Positions 27,049 to 34,629 of a stretch of DNA of 64,000 nucleotides are shown here, in pieces. A program made the translations under genes and the position numbers. This DNA comes from Prosthecobacter vanneervenii. GTDB taxonomy: Bacteria; Verrucomicrobiota; Verrucomicrobiia; Verrucomicrobiales; Verrucomicrobiaceae. The stretch covers positions 124,001 through 188,000 of the forward strand of contig NZ_JACHIG010000001.1 in NCBI RefSeq assembly GCF_014203095.1. Direction: 5' to 3'. Under the pieces are notes generated by a model. That model was not told where the DNA came from and searched no databases. It saw nothing but the letters and a program-made list of their open reading frames with translations. Every line of letters starts with the position of its first letter. The first letter of the stretch is position 1.

Positions 27049-27288
27049 TTACAGCGCCTTGTGGCTGCCGTCGCAGAAGGGCGGGTTCTTGGTGTGCTTG
27101 CAGTTGCACAGCCACACCTTCTTGGCCTCCGGCAGGGTGAACTTCTTCGGCCCAAAACCCGTGCCTTTGTGGCTGCCATCGCAGTTCGGCTGATGGCCGC
27201 TGAGCCCGCACGCACACCACCAGTGGTCTCCAGCAGGGAGTTCGACGCCGACGGGTTGCTTGTCGTGAATTTTGGGAAGTGGATCCAT
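27049..27288 (-). CDS. CDGSH iron-sulfur domain protein (tandem)
   Basis: 79 residues from the ATG at 27288. Two CDGSH motifs are present: CACGLSGHQPNCDGSHKGT (about residues 25-43) and CNCKHTKNPPFCDGSHKAL at the C-terminus. Each supplies three Cys and one His for a 2Fe-2S cluster. Tandem small bacterial CDGSH proteins are presumed redox or cluster-transfer proteins. It lies upstream of dsbD on the same strand with a 176-base gap in which I see nothing distinctive. Confidence 0.93.
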   Translation of the reverse strand: MDPLPKIHDKQPVGVELPAGDHWWCACGLSGHQPNCDGSHKGTGFGPKKFTLPEAKKVWLCNCKHTKNPPFCDGSHKAL

Positions 27289-27510
27289 AAAGCGGATTTT
27301 TGCAGGAGATGGCCGAACCGTCAAGAGAGGTGGCGCTGGCTTGTCTGCAAAGCCTGGGTGTCATGGCTGACGCGAAAATACAATCAGGTGAGTTTTTAGG
27401 ATTGATGCAGCTAAAGGAAAAAGATAAAAGGCTCGCGAAATTCCTGAAATGACCTCCAGCAAGTGCTGGGATCCTTAGGAATGGAATGATTAAGCCTGCC
27501 TCCCTTTTCC

Positions 27511-29034
27511 ATGTGCTCCCTTCTGGCCGCGCCTTCTGCCTTTTTCTTTTCTCGTTTCCGACTTCAATGCCTTGCCGCAGCCTTATTGACGGGGGGCATG
27601 ATCAGTCCGCTGGCTCCTGCGCAGGCGCAAAGTGCGGGGGCGGTCTTTATTTCGGCTCCCCCGTCAACGGGTGGTAGTGGTGGCCCTGCTTTGGTGGGGG
27701 CCACGCTTGATCTGACCCTGACTCTGCCTCCTGACTGGATCGTCACCCCTCCGACGATCGATCCGCCTACTGGAGGAGGCTCGGGTGGGGCAGGTGGAAC
27801 AGGCGGTGCTGTACTTGTCGTTGGTCCAAGTGGAACAGGCGGTGCTGTACTTGTCGTTGGTCCAAGTGGGACAGGTGGCACGGGCATTCTTGATCTCGGG
27901 CCGGGGCCCGTGAGCTATGAAATCACGGCCACGATGGTGGGAGACATCGTGGTCACCTACGGCGACTTTTCCGGCAGCCTCAATTCCCTGATGGCTTCAG
28001 GCGTGGGCACCTCTCAGGTGGAAGGGCATGCCCTCATCGGAGGCGGGATGACGGTGAGCAATGACATCAACAATCACCTCTTTGGCCTCCGCGCTGGTGG
28101 CGGCGAGGAGGGCTCCATCAGCAGCTCATTGAATGAAGGCGTGATCATGGGGCAGGGCGATGGCGAAGAGGAAAGCCCCGTGGTCAAAACGCTGCCGCGC
28201 AGCCGTCAGTGGGAGGTGTTTACCACCGTCAATTATGGCAATGTCCGCATCGCTCCCATCACCACCCAGTCGGGAGTCGTGATCGACTCCTGGGCGCCGG
28301 GCGTCGGCATCGAGCGCCATTTGTCGCGTGGGTTCACCCTCGGCTTTGCGGCCTCCTACCTCACCAGCCATCAGAGCTACACTGGCGGGCTGGGCACGCT
28401 GCGCCTCGAAGGCCCGGCCCTCTCCACCTACCTTTCCTATGTGCGGCGCAGCTTCTGGAGCGATCTCCTTTACAGCTTTGGCACCTACAACATGTCCTCC
28501 ACCCGCAGCCCCGCTCCGGGGCTCCCTCAAGCCTTTGGAGACACCTCCACCTACACCAATGCCGTGCAGTTCAACACCGGGTGGAACTTCCGCTTTCAAA
28601 ACAGCGCACTCGTCACCGGGCCCTTTGCCGGCATCGACTACCTGCATGGCGCCATTCAGAGCTACTCAGAGACTGGAGGCGGCCTGGCTGCACTGAGCTA
28701 CGGGCACCAGACCTACCAGTCCCTCGTGACCCGTGTGGGCTGGAGCGCCACGCGTAAATTTCAGACCAACTGGGCCGCCATCACCCCCCAGCTGCGCCTG
28801 AGCTATGAGCGGCAGAATCTGCAAAACAACGGCACCAGCGTGTCTTTGGTCAATTTGCCCATCTCCACTCAAGGCGGGCATCAGTCGCCCGGGCAGGACT
28901 ACATGGTGGTGGGGGCTGGCGTCGGCTTTGAATTCAGCCCCGCCGTCAATCTCATGCTCACCTACCAGACCCAGATCTTCCGCGACCACATGCAGGCTCA
29001 CTTTGCCGGCCTGCGCCTAAGCTGCCGGTTTTGA
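27511..29034 (+). CDS. Autotransporter with short Gly-rich passenger and C-terminal beta-barrel
   Basis: 507 residues. A signal peptide (hydrophobic LQCLAAALLTGGMISPL, cut after AQAQ near residue 40) is followed by a short Gly/Pro/Thr-rich passenger with a 36-base direct repeat (residues about 95-120, GTGGAVLVVGPS twice). From about residue 230 (RQWEVFTTVNYGNVRIAP) to the end is a typical autotransporter barrel: alternating amphipathic strands (GFTLGFAASYLTSHQ; ALSTYLSYVRRSFWSDLLYS), ending in FAGLRLSCRF with a terminal Phe. The passenger is unusually short, so it may mostly serve as an outer-membrane barrel. Confidence 0.85.
   Translation: MCSLLAAPSAFFFSRFRLQCLAAALLTGGMISPLAPAQAQSAGAVFISAPPSTGGSGGPALVGATLDLTLTLPPDWIVTPPTIDPPTGGGSGGAGGTGGAVLVVGPSGTGGAVLVVGPSGTGGTGILDLGPGPVSYEITATMVGDIVVTYGDFSGSLNSLMASGVGTSQVEGHALIGGGMTVSNDINNHLFGLRAGGGEEGSISSSLNEGVIMGQGDGEEESPVVKTLPRSRQWEVFTTVNYGNVRIAPITTQSGVVIDSWAPGVGIERHLSRGFTLGFAASYLTSHQSYTGGLGTLRLEGPALSTYLSYVRRSFWSDLLYSFGTYNMSSTRSPAPGLPQAFGDTSTYTNAVQFNTGWNFRFQNSALVTGPFAGIDYLHGAIQSYSETGGGLAALSYGHQTYQSLVTRVGWSATRKFQTNWAAITPQLRLSYERQNLQNNGTSVSLVNLPISTQGGHQSPGQDYMVVGAGVGFEFSPAVNLMLTYQTQIFRDHMQAHFAGLRLSCRF
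27793..27866 (+). repeat. Two copies of a 36-bp coding repeat
   Basis: GTGGAACAGGCGGTGCTGTA and the following 16 bases occur twice in direct succession inside the autotransporter passenger, encoding GTGGAVLVVGPS twice; only the first base of the unit context differs. Confidence 0.85.
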
Positions 29035-29127
29035 GGATGCACAAAGCGGAGGCCTTGGCGGGCAATGCGTCACCGCTGTAAATTTGAGCGCGAATGACGC
29101 AGTGAAGAGCAACGAGGCCTCGCTCGC

Positions 29128-30156
29128 CTACCCGATCTTTTCCAGCACCTCGCGCACCAGCGCTGGGCCGCGATAGACCAGGCCGCTGTACAACTGCACC
29201 AGCGCCGCGCCTGCCTGCATCTTTTCTGCGGCGTCGCTGCCGCACAGGATGCCGCCCACGCCGATGATCGGGATGTCCTGCTTGAGAAGCATGCGGAAAG
29301 CCTGCAGCACCTGCGTGGAGCGCACTCGCACGGGCGCACCGCTAAGGCCGCCGGCTTCATTGGCCAGAGCATGGCCTGCTACAGCCGAGCGCTCGATCGT
29401 CGTGTTGGTGGCGATCACGCCGTCGATATCCTGCTCGTTAAACACACGCGCCAGCGCCTCGATCTGCATCTCATTGAGGTCAGGGGCGATCTTTACCAGC
29501 AGCGGCACGGTCTTGCCCAGCGCCTGCTTTTGCACCGCCTGCTCCTGCTTTAGCGCGGAGATCAGCGTGCGCATGGCGTCCTCGGCCTGCAGATCGCGCA
29601 GGCCCTTGGTGTTGGGAGAGGAGATGTTCACCGCGATGTAATCCGCCACCGCATACGCAGCCTTCAGGCAGATGAGGTAGTCGCTCACGGCGTTCTCATT
29701 CGGCGTGTCAAAATTCTTGCCGATGTTCACGCCCACCACCGCCTTGGTGCGGCGGTGCTTCAGCTTTTCCACCGCCGACTGGATGCCCGGATTATTAAAC
29801 CCCATGCGGTTGATCAGTGCTTCGTGCTCCGGCAGGCGGAAGAGACGCGGCTTGGCATTGCCCGGCTGCGGGCGTGGCGTCAGCGTGCCCACCTCCACCG
29901 CACCCAGGCCCAGCGCACCCCAGGCCTCCACCGCGCTGGCAGATTTGTCCATGCCCGCTGCGAGCCCGATCACATTCGGAAACGTCAGCCCCATGACCTG
30001 GCGCGGCTGCAGCGTCTTGCTCGGTGCCACGGACTTCAGCATGCCCAGCTTGTGCGCCATGATCATCATCTTCACCGTCAGCGTGTGCGCACGCTCGGCA
30101 TCCAGACGGAAGAGCAGGGGTTTCAGGGCGGGGTATAAAGCTTCGATCAGTGTCAT
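29128..30156 (-). CDS. pyrD: Dihydroorotate dehydrogenase (quinone), class 2
   Basis: 342 residues. It has the class 2 membrane-associating N-terminal helices (ALYPALKPLLFRLDAERAHT) and FMN-binding barrel signatures: NVIGLAAGMDKS, VEVGTLTPRPQPGN, NRMGFNNPG, the catalytic-Ser region VNISSPNTKGLRDLQ, and IIGVGGILCGSDA. It oxidises dihydroorotate to orotate with quinone as acceptor in pyrimidine synthesis, at the inner membrane. Length is standard. Downstream of an SGNH hydrolase gene on the same strand (13-base gap), so possibly cotranscribed. Confidence 0.97.
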   Translation of the reverse strand: MTLIEALYPALKPLLFRLDAERAHTLTVKMMIMAHKLGMLKSVAPSKTLQPRQVMGLTFPNVIGLAAGMDKSASAVEAWGALGLGAVEVGTLTPRPQPGNAKPRLFRLPEHEALINRMGFNNPGIQSAVEKLKHRRTKAVVGVNIGKNFDTPNENAVSDYLICLKAAYAVADYIAVNISSPNTKGLRDLQAEDAMRTLISALKQEQAVQKQALGKTVPLLVKIAPDLNEMQIEALARVFNEQDIDGVIATNTTIERSAVAGHALANEAGGLSGAPVRVRSTQVLQAFRMLLKQDIPIIGVGGILCGSDAAEKMQAGAALVQLYSGLVYRGPALVREVLEKIG

Positions 30157-30169
30157 GGGGGTTATTTTA

Positions 30170-30823
30170 TCAGTCGGTGGGGAGGATGGACTTCACCTGT
30201 GCTGCCACAGCTTTGCCCAGACGTCCATGCGCAGCCGCATCCAAATGAATGCCATCGCTGCCAGGCTCGATCAGTGTCTGCGTATTCAGAAAGGCGCAGC
30301 CCAGCGTACTCGCCACCGCCTCATAGTACTTGGGCAGCTTGCGGCTGTCCTTTTGTCCATTCGGAAACTTTGCCGCCACATCCGGCAGGTGCATCTGGTC
30401 GCCGATGGCCGGCGGGCACATCAGCAGCAGCTTGGGGGCCTTGTTGCCCGGGCCTGCATCGCTGCCCAGGATCATCTGCGCCAGCATCTTCACGCCCATG
30501 GAGATCTCTCCAGGAGACACACCATACACCGCCTTCAGGTCATTCGTGCCCAGCATCAGCACCACCAGGTCCAGCGGCTTGTGGGATTCCAGGATCGCAG
30601 GCAGCACCGTCTTGCCATTGCGCGCCAGGGCAAAGGGATCGTCATGCACGGTAGTGCGGCCGTTCTGCCCTTCCTCGATCACGCGATAGCCGTTGCCCAG
30701 CTCACGGGCCAGGATGCCCGTCCAGCGCACATCATGCGGATGGCGCTCGGGGCAGGGGAGGGTGATGCTTTCGGGCATGAAGCCCCAGGTGTTGGAATCG
30801 CCAAAGCAGAGAACGGTTTTCAT
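30170..30823 (-). CDS. SGNH/GDSL-type hydrolase (arylesterase-like)
   Basis: 217 residues. Block I is FGDSNTWG (Ser in GDS near residue 9), the block II Gly is in EEGQNGRTT, block III is VLMLGTNDLK, and block V is GIHLDAAAH with the catalytic Asp and His. This set of Ser, Gly, Asn, Asp and His defines SGNH esterases. There is no signal peptide, so it is cytoplasmic. The order GDSNTWG and length resemble bacterial arylesterase/acyl-hydrolase members, but the substrate is unknown. Confidence 0.9.
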   Translation of the reverse strand: MKTVLCFGDSNTWGFMPESITLPCPERHPHDVRWTGILARELGNGYRVIEEGQNGRTTVHDDPFALARNGKTVLPAILESHKPLDLVVLMLGTNDLKAVYGVSPGEISMGVKMLAQMILGSDAGPGNKAPKLLLMCPPAIGDQMHLPDVAAKFPNGQKDSRKLPKYYEAVASTLGCAFLNTQTLIEPGSDGIHLDAAAHGRLGKAVAAQVKSILPTD

Positions 30824-30943
30824 CAGAAAAGCATGATGTCTTTCATTCCAGATGGGGCAACTTCTCTCCGCAAATGTGAATAAGTCGCCAAAACAGCAAA
30901 TTCCAGCTTGCGCACCTTTACGTCTGTGTTAGACATCATGCCC

Positions 30944-30966
30944 CCCCGCTCACAAAGCGGGGTTTT
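30944..30966 (+). terminator. Terminator-like hairpin in the rpmJ leader
   Basis: CCCCGCT-CACAA-AGCGGGG followed by TTTT, 40 bases before the rpmJ start. No plus-strand gene ends upstream, so it may act as a leader attenuator or 5' structure. A weak TTGCGC-16-TAGACA promoter lies just before it at 30908. Confidence 0.4.
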
Positions 30967-31005
30967 GAGTTCCCCCCGACTCACGTTTTTTCTCCCTACT
31001 CCTGT

Positions 31006-31119
31006 ATGCGCGTCCGTACCTCCGTTAAACCCCTCTGCGAACTTTGCCGCGTGATCCGCCGCAAAGGTGTTGTCCGTGTTGTCTGCAAAAACCCGCGTCA
31101 CAAACAGCGCCAGGGTTAA
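31006..31119 (+). CDS. rpmJ: 50S ribosomal protein L36
   Basis: A 37-codon gene, too short for a standard gene-length cut-off. The protein begins [20 protein letters not shown] and carries the zinc-binding pattern C11, C14, C27, H32 of the C+ form of L36. It is the first gene of the rpmJ-rpsM-rpsK-rpsD cluster, 32 bases before rpsM. Confidence 0.95.
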   Translation: MRVRTSVKPLCELCRVIRRKGVVRVVCKNPRHKQRQG

Positions 31120-31151
31120 TCTTTTTCAATACACCCCCATCTACCTGACTT

Positions 31152-31526
31152 ATGGCCCGCCTGCTTGGAGTTGAAATCCCGAACGAGAAGAAAATCGAAT
31201 ACTCGCTGCCTTACATCTATGGCATCGGTCTTCCGCTCAGCCGCAAAGTTCTTGCTGCTACCAACATCGACCCCAACATCCGTGCGGGCGAACTGACCGA
31301 CGAGCAGATCGCTGCGATCACTCAGGCCATCCAGGGGATGAAGATTCCGATCGAAGGTGACCTTCGTCGTGAGCTGCAGATGCACATGAAGCGCATCCTG
31401 GGCATCAACTGCTACCGTGCTCACCGTCATCGCCGCGGCCTGCCAGTGCGCGGCCAGCGCACCCACACCAACGCCCGCACCCGCAAGGGACCGCGTAAGA
31501 CCGTGGGCGCCCAGAAGTCGAAGTAA
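31152..31526 (+). CDS. rpsM: 30S ribosomal protein S13
   Basis: 124 residues. It starts MARLLGVEIPNEKKIEYSLP and has YGIGLPLSRKVL, the helical core, and the conserved basic C-terminus GLPVRGQRTHTNARTRKGPR. S13 sits in the 30S head and contacts the A- and P-site tRNAs and the 50S subunit. It lies between rpmJ and rpsK, as in most bacteria. Confidence 0.98.
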   Translation: MARLLGVEIPNEKKIEYSLPYIYGIGLPLSRKVLAATNIDPNIRAGELTDEQIAAITQAIQGMKIPIEGDLRRELQMHMKRILGINCYRAHRHRRGLPVRGQRTHTNARTRKGPRKTVGAQKSK

Positions 31527-31557
31527 TCAGAATTAAAGAAAGACACGTTCACATATC

Positions 31558-32106
31558 ATGGCCGACGAAACGACCCCCATCGCACCCGCTGCCGCAGCGC
31601 CCGCTCCGGCCGCAGCACCTGCCGCTCCTGCTCCTGCCGCACCCGCAGATCAGCGCGCTTCCACCAGTGGTGACAAGCAGGTTTCCCAGAGCGTCTGGCT
31701 CGAGATCGGTGGCGAAAGCGCCGAACAGCAGAAGATCGTCAAGGCCAAGGGCTCCAAGAACGTCTCCCAGGGCATTGTCCACGTTTACGCGACCTTCAAC
31801 AACACCATCGTCACCATCACCGACCGCATCGGTGGCGTGATCGGCTGGTCCACCTCCGGCAAGATGGGCTTCCGCGGCTCCCGTAAAGGCACCGCCTACG
31901 CCGCTCAGGTTGTTGCTCAGGACGCCTGCCGCCAGGCCATGGGCCATGGTCTCCGTGAAGCTGAAGTCCGCCTTCGCGGCCCAGGCTCCGGTCGTGAATC
32001 CGCCGTGCGTGCCGTCCAGGCCCTCGGTGTCGAAGTGACCACCATCAAGGACGTGACCCCCATCCCGCACAACGGCTGCCGTCCGCCTAAAGCCCGTCGC
32101 GTCTAA
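31558..32106 (+). CDS. rpsK: 30S ribosomal protein S11 with Ala/Pro-rich N-terminal extension
   Basis: 182 residues against about 130 in the family. The extra part is the first 50 residues or so, almost entirely Ala and Pro followed by a polar segment; the S11 domain then begins [20 protein letters not shown] and ends [14 protein letters not shown]. The ATG at 31558 is the natural start, 31 bases after rpsM. Internal start candidates are lacking before the core, so the extension appears real. S11 binds the 3' domain of 16S rRNA on the platform, where the extension would face outwards or reach a neighbour. Confidence 0.97.
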   Translation: MADETTPIAPAAAAPAPAAAPAAPAPAAPADQRASTSGDKQVSQSVWLEIGGESAEQQKIVKAKGSKNVSQGIVHVYATFNNTIVTITDRIGGVIGWSTSGKMGFRGSRKGTAYAAQVVAQDACRQAMGHGLREAEVRLRGPGSGRESAVRAVQALGVEVTTIKDVTPIPHNGCRPPKARRV

Positions 32107-32133
32107 TCCTCCAGCACCCCTTTTTCTCACACT

Positions 32134-32748
32134 ATGGCTCGTTACACAGGTCCTCGCGAAAAGATCAACCGCCGCTTTGGCATCGCTCTTTTCGGTCCTT
32201 CCAAGTCCCTCGAAACCCGCAACTTCCCGCCAGGACAGCACGGCGCGCGCAACACCCGCCGCAAGATGTCTGAATACGGCACCGCTCTGGCCGAGAAGCA
32301 GAAGCTCCGTTTCCAGTATGGCCTGATGGAGAAGCAGTTTCGCCGCTTCTTCGCCGAAGCCCAGCGCCGCAAGGGCGTGACCGGTGAAAACCTCCTGCAG
32401 ATGCTCGAACTGCGCCTCGACAACGTCGTGTTCCGCATGGGCTATGCCAACACCCGCTTCGCCTCCCGCCAGCTGGTCAGCCACCGCCACATCACCGTGA
32501 ACGGCAAGGTCGTCAACATCGCCAGCTACCAGTGCAAGCCCGGTGACGTCGTCGCCGCCCGCTCCAGCAGCCAGCGCAGCCAGCAGCTCGTCGGTCGTTT
32601 CCTCGAAATGACTCAGGGCACTCCCTCCCCGGACTGGATGACGGTGGACCGCGACAAGATGAGCGGCGTGATCAACCGCGTCCCCGTGCGCGAGGAGATC
32701 AACCCCATCGCCAACGAGCAGCTCGTCGTCGAACTCTACTCCCGTTAA
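32134..32748 (+). CDS. rpsD: 30S ribosomal protein S4
   Basis: 204 residues, starting MARYTGPREKINRRFGIALF and containing the S4 RNA-binding domain (RLDNVVFRMGYANTRFASRQ, LVSHRHITVNGK). It lacks the N-terminal zinc cysteines, so it is the C-minus form. It is a primary 16S rRNA binder that starts 30S assembly. It closes the cluster: a strong terminator follows at 32777 and neither rpoA nor rplQ comes next, unlike the common order. Confidence 0.98.
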   Translation: MARYTGPREKINRRFGIALFGPSKSLETRNFPPGQHGARNTRRKMSEYGTALAEKQKLRFQYGLMEKQFRRFFAEAQRRKGVTGENLLQMLELRLDNVVFRMGYANTRFASRQLVSHRHITVNGKVVNIASYQCKPGDVVAARSSSQRSQQLVGRFLEMTQGTPSPDWMTVDRDKMSGVINRVPVREEINPIANEQLVVELYSR

Positions 32749-32776
32749 TCCTCCCGGATTTCCGGCTTCAAACTTC

Positions 32777-32804
32777 AAAAGGGACGCTTTCGGGCGTCCC
32801 TTTT
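32777..32804 (+). terminator. Intrinsic terminator after rpsD
   Basis: AAAA, stem GGGACGC with a small loop, GCGTCCC, then TTTT. It ends the ribosomal cluster and lies 30 bases after the rpsD stop. Confidence 0.85.
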
Positions 32805-32840
32805 GCTTTTCCACCCGTTCTGCCTTTCCTTCCCCTTCTT

Positions 32841-33131
32841 ATGACCCCGACACGCCTGGAACTCATCGGCACTGAAGTCGCCATCATCTGGAGCGATGGC
32901 ACCGAGCAATACCTCTCCATGGAAAAGCTCCGCGCCGCCTCCCCCAGCGCTGAAAACACCGGAGAGCGCGACCTCCTCGGCCGCAAGATCGGCGGCACAG
33001 ACCAGAAGAGCTATCCCGGCGTGACTGTCAAAGACTGGCGCGTCGTCGGCGGCTACGCCATCCAGTTCGACTTCAGCGACGGCCACAACACCGGCCTCTA
33101 TACCTACGACTACCTCCGGGCGCTGGAGTGA
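32841..33131 (+). CDS. DUF971 family protein (GBBH-like N-terminal domain)
   Basis: 96 residues. The family pattern is present: MTPTRLELIGTEVAIIWSDG with TEQY, LRAASPSAENTGERDLLG, and VGGYAIQFDFSDGHNTGLYT with a Tyr-rich end. Stand-alone DUF971 proteins are small zinc-binding proteins resembling the N-terminus of gamma-butyrobetaine hydroxylase, and some take part in iron-sulfur cluster maintenance. The usual Cys/His ligands are not evident here, so zinc binding is doubtful. Confidence 0.85.
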   Translation: MTPTRLELIGTEVAIIWSDGTEQYLSMEKLRAASPSAENTGERDLLGRKIGGTDQKSYPGVTVKDWRVVGGYAIQFDFSDGHNTGLYTYDYLRALE

Positions 33132-33261
33132 GGAGGGCAATTCTGTGTCCTGTGAAAAAGTAGGCCACGCTGGTGTGCTATGAACCGCTCAGTCGTGGAT
33201 TATAAAATCCTTCAGGTATCAGGTGCGTGAGGTAAAATGTTAGGTGTAATCATGTTCGATC

Positions 33262-33885
33262 ATGATACGTGCAATTGCTGTCGTTTTGATGTTGGCCGTG
33301 CCTCACTGCGGATCATCTGCCGAGATGGAAATCGATGCCGCAGGGAGATGGAATCTTGGCTTCCGCTACTGGTCTCATCAGACCCCGTTTGCCTCCGCAG
33401 GAAGTAGCTGGGCGTTTCTTACTGAAGTCGTGCAGCTTGGACAGGAAATTGCCCTGACAGAAACCGAATCTGCACCCCTGCGGTTCCGCTCTGGCACCCT
33501 GAAGGTTTCAGCGATTCTCGGTCAAAAACCGAACTCAAAATTCTCTCAAATCAAAGAGCTGGTGGTTGCGGGGCTCGACGGATTGAGGATCGGGGATCGG
33601 CTTGTTGTCTTTGTTGACTCTGAACCGTATGAAGGTGGTTACGTCGTTAACTTTCATGAAGGTGGCTGTCACGTTGGCATCAGGCTCCCTGCGGTCGATG
33701 ATCTGGAATTTGGCGTTCGGCCTCAGAATCATGTTTTGAATACTCTTAGAGAAGGACGCACCAGTTTAAAACACCTGACTGCAGAGGAGGTTCAGGCTTG
33801 GATATTGGCGGATGCTACTGGCATAGCCCGTGCTTTCCAGGTCGAGCTTGAGAAGGGGAGGCTGCAGTGGAAGATGCCGGAATGA
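33262..33885 (+). CDS. Hypothetical exported protein
   Basis: 207 residues from the ATG at 33262. A short signal peptide (MIRAIAVVLMLAVPHCGSSA) is present, with a Cys at residue 16 that could be a lipobox-like site but lacks the ideal context. The remainder is a soluble beta-rich domain (IDAAGRWNLGFRYWSHQTPF; RIGDRLVVFVDSEPYEGG) ending in a helix. I do not recognise the family. The nearest genes are on the same strand but not tightly spaced. Confidence 0.5.
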   Translation: MIRAIAVVLMLAVPHCGSSAEMEIDAAGRWNLGFRYWSHQTPFASAGSSWAFLTEVVQLGQEIALTETESAPLRFRSGTLKVSAILGQKPNSKFSQIKELVVAGLDGLRIGDRLVVFVDSEPYEGGYVVNFHEGGCHVGIRLPAVDDLEFGVRPQNHVLNTLREGRTSLKHLTAEEVQAWILADATGIARAFQVELEKGRLQWKMPE

Positions 33886-34108
33886 TGAAAATTGGCGAAG
33901 CACTCGCATGGTCAAACTTGGCGTTGTGATTAAAAGCACTCGTGTCTTTGAAGGGTGACGAGGGATAAATTTGTATGATCAGGCGTTGCTGCCAGCCGCT
34001 CATGAATCACGCGTGAAGGGAAGAAGTTCGCCTTGCACCGCCGGCGCGATGGCTCAGCGTGGAGCCGTTACTTGTCGCTCGTTTCATGAGTAACGAATCC
34101 AATCTCCC

Positions 34109-34474
34109 ATGATACCACTTCAGAACCTCAACGAGGAGCATATTGGCTTTCTTCTCCATGCCGGATTGCCCGACGACTTTGCATCCGCCCTAGGCCAGTG
34201 GAAGGGCGATTGTGTGTTCATGGCGCTTCCAAATCAAACTGAGCTTTTCGACGACTCTGCTTTCCGCGTCCTTGCCAAACACAAGGACGCAGGAGAGCAT
34301 CGTATCGTAGTTTCCAACGACGGCTTTACGATTTCCGTTGTCGCCACAGCGCCAAATGGAGCGCAGCTCTTCGTTCGGCTGCCGGATTCGACGCTCGGAG
34401 CGTGGGGCAAGCTCGATGATGCAACTGAAACACAGATGGGGCATGCTGTGAGAGTCACCAACCAGAACGATTAA
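34109..34474 (+). CDS. Hypothetical small cytoplasmic protein
   Basis: 121 residues from the ATG at 34109, with no signal peptide. It has a short N-terminal helix-rich part (NLNEEHIGFLLHAGLPDDFA) and a beta-rich C-terminal half (RIVVSNDGFTISVVATAPNG). No motif is recognised. Between this gene and the previous one, 33886-34108, I see nothing distinctive. Confidence 0.45.
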   Translation: MIPLQNLNEEHIGFLLHAGLPDDFASALGQWKGDCVFMALPNQTELFDDSAFRVLAKHKDAGEHRIVVSNDGFTISVVATAPNGAQLFVRLPDSTLGAWGKLDDATETQMGHAVRVTNQND

Positions 34475-34499
34475 CTAGGGCACTGCTGGGAATCTCATT

Positions 34500-34615
34500 C
34501 GCCTGCGCGTGTCAGTCAGCTCCCGCTTTCGGCTGGTCTTGGCTTTGCGTGTGTCTGCCGTCCCGTCGAAAGCGGTAGCTGCGTTCGTTCCTCACTTCGC
34601 AACCGCACTCCAAAT
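34500..34615 (+). repeat. ATTTGGA element fragment, left end missing
   Basis: GCCTGCGCGTG..., CCCGCTTTCGGCTGG and GTCCCGTCGAAAGCGGTAGC follow the interior of the unit at 44777-45033, ending in CCGCACTCCAAAT at 34615. The left terminal repeat is absent. Confidence 0.6.
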
Positions 34616-34629
34616 TCGCGCTGGCTGCT

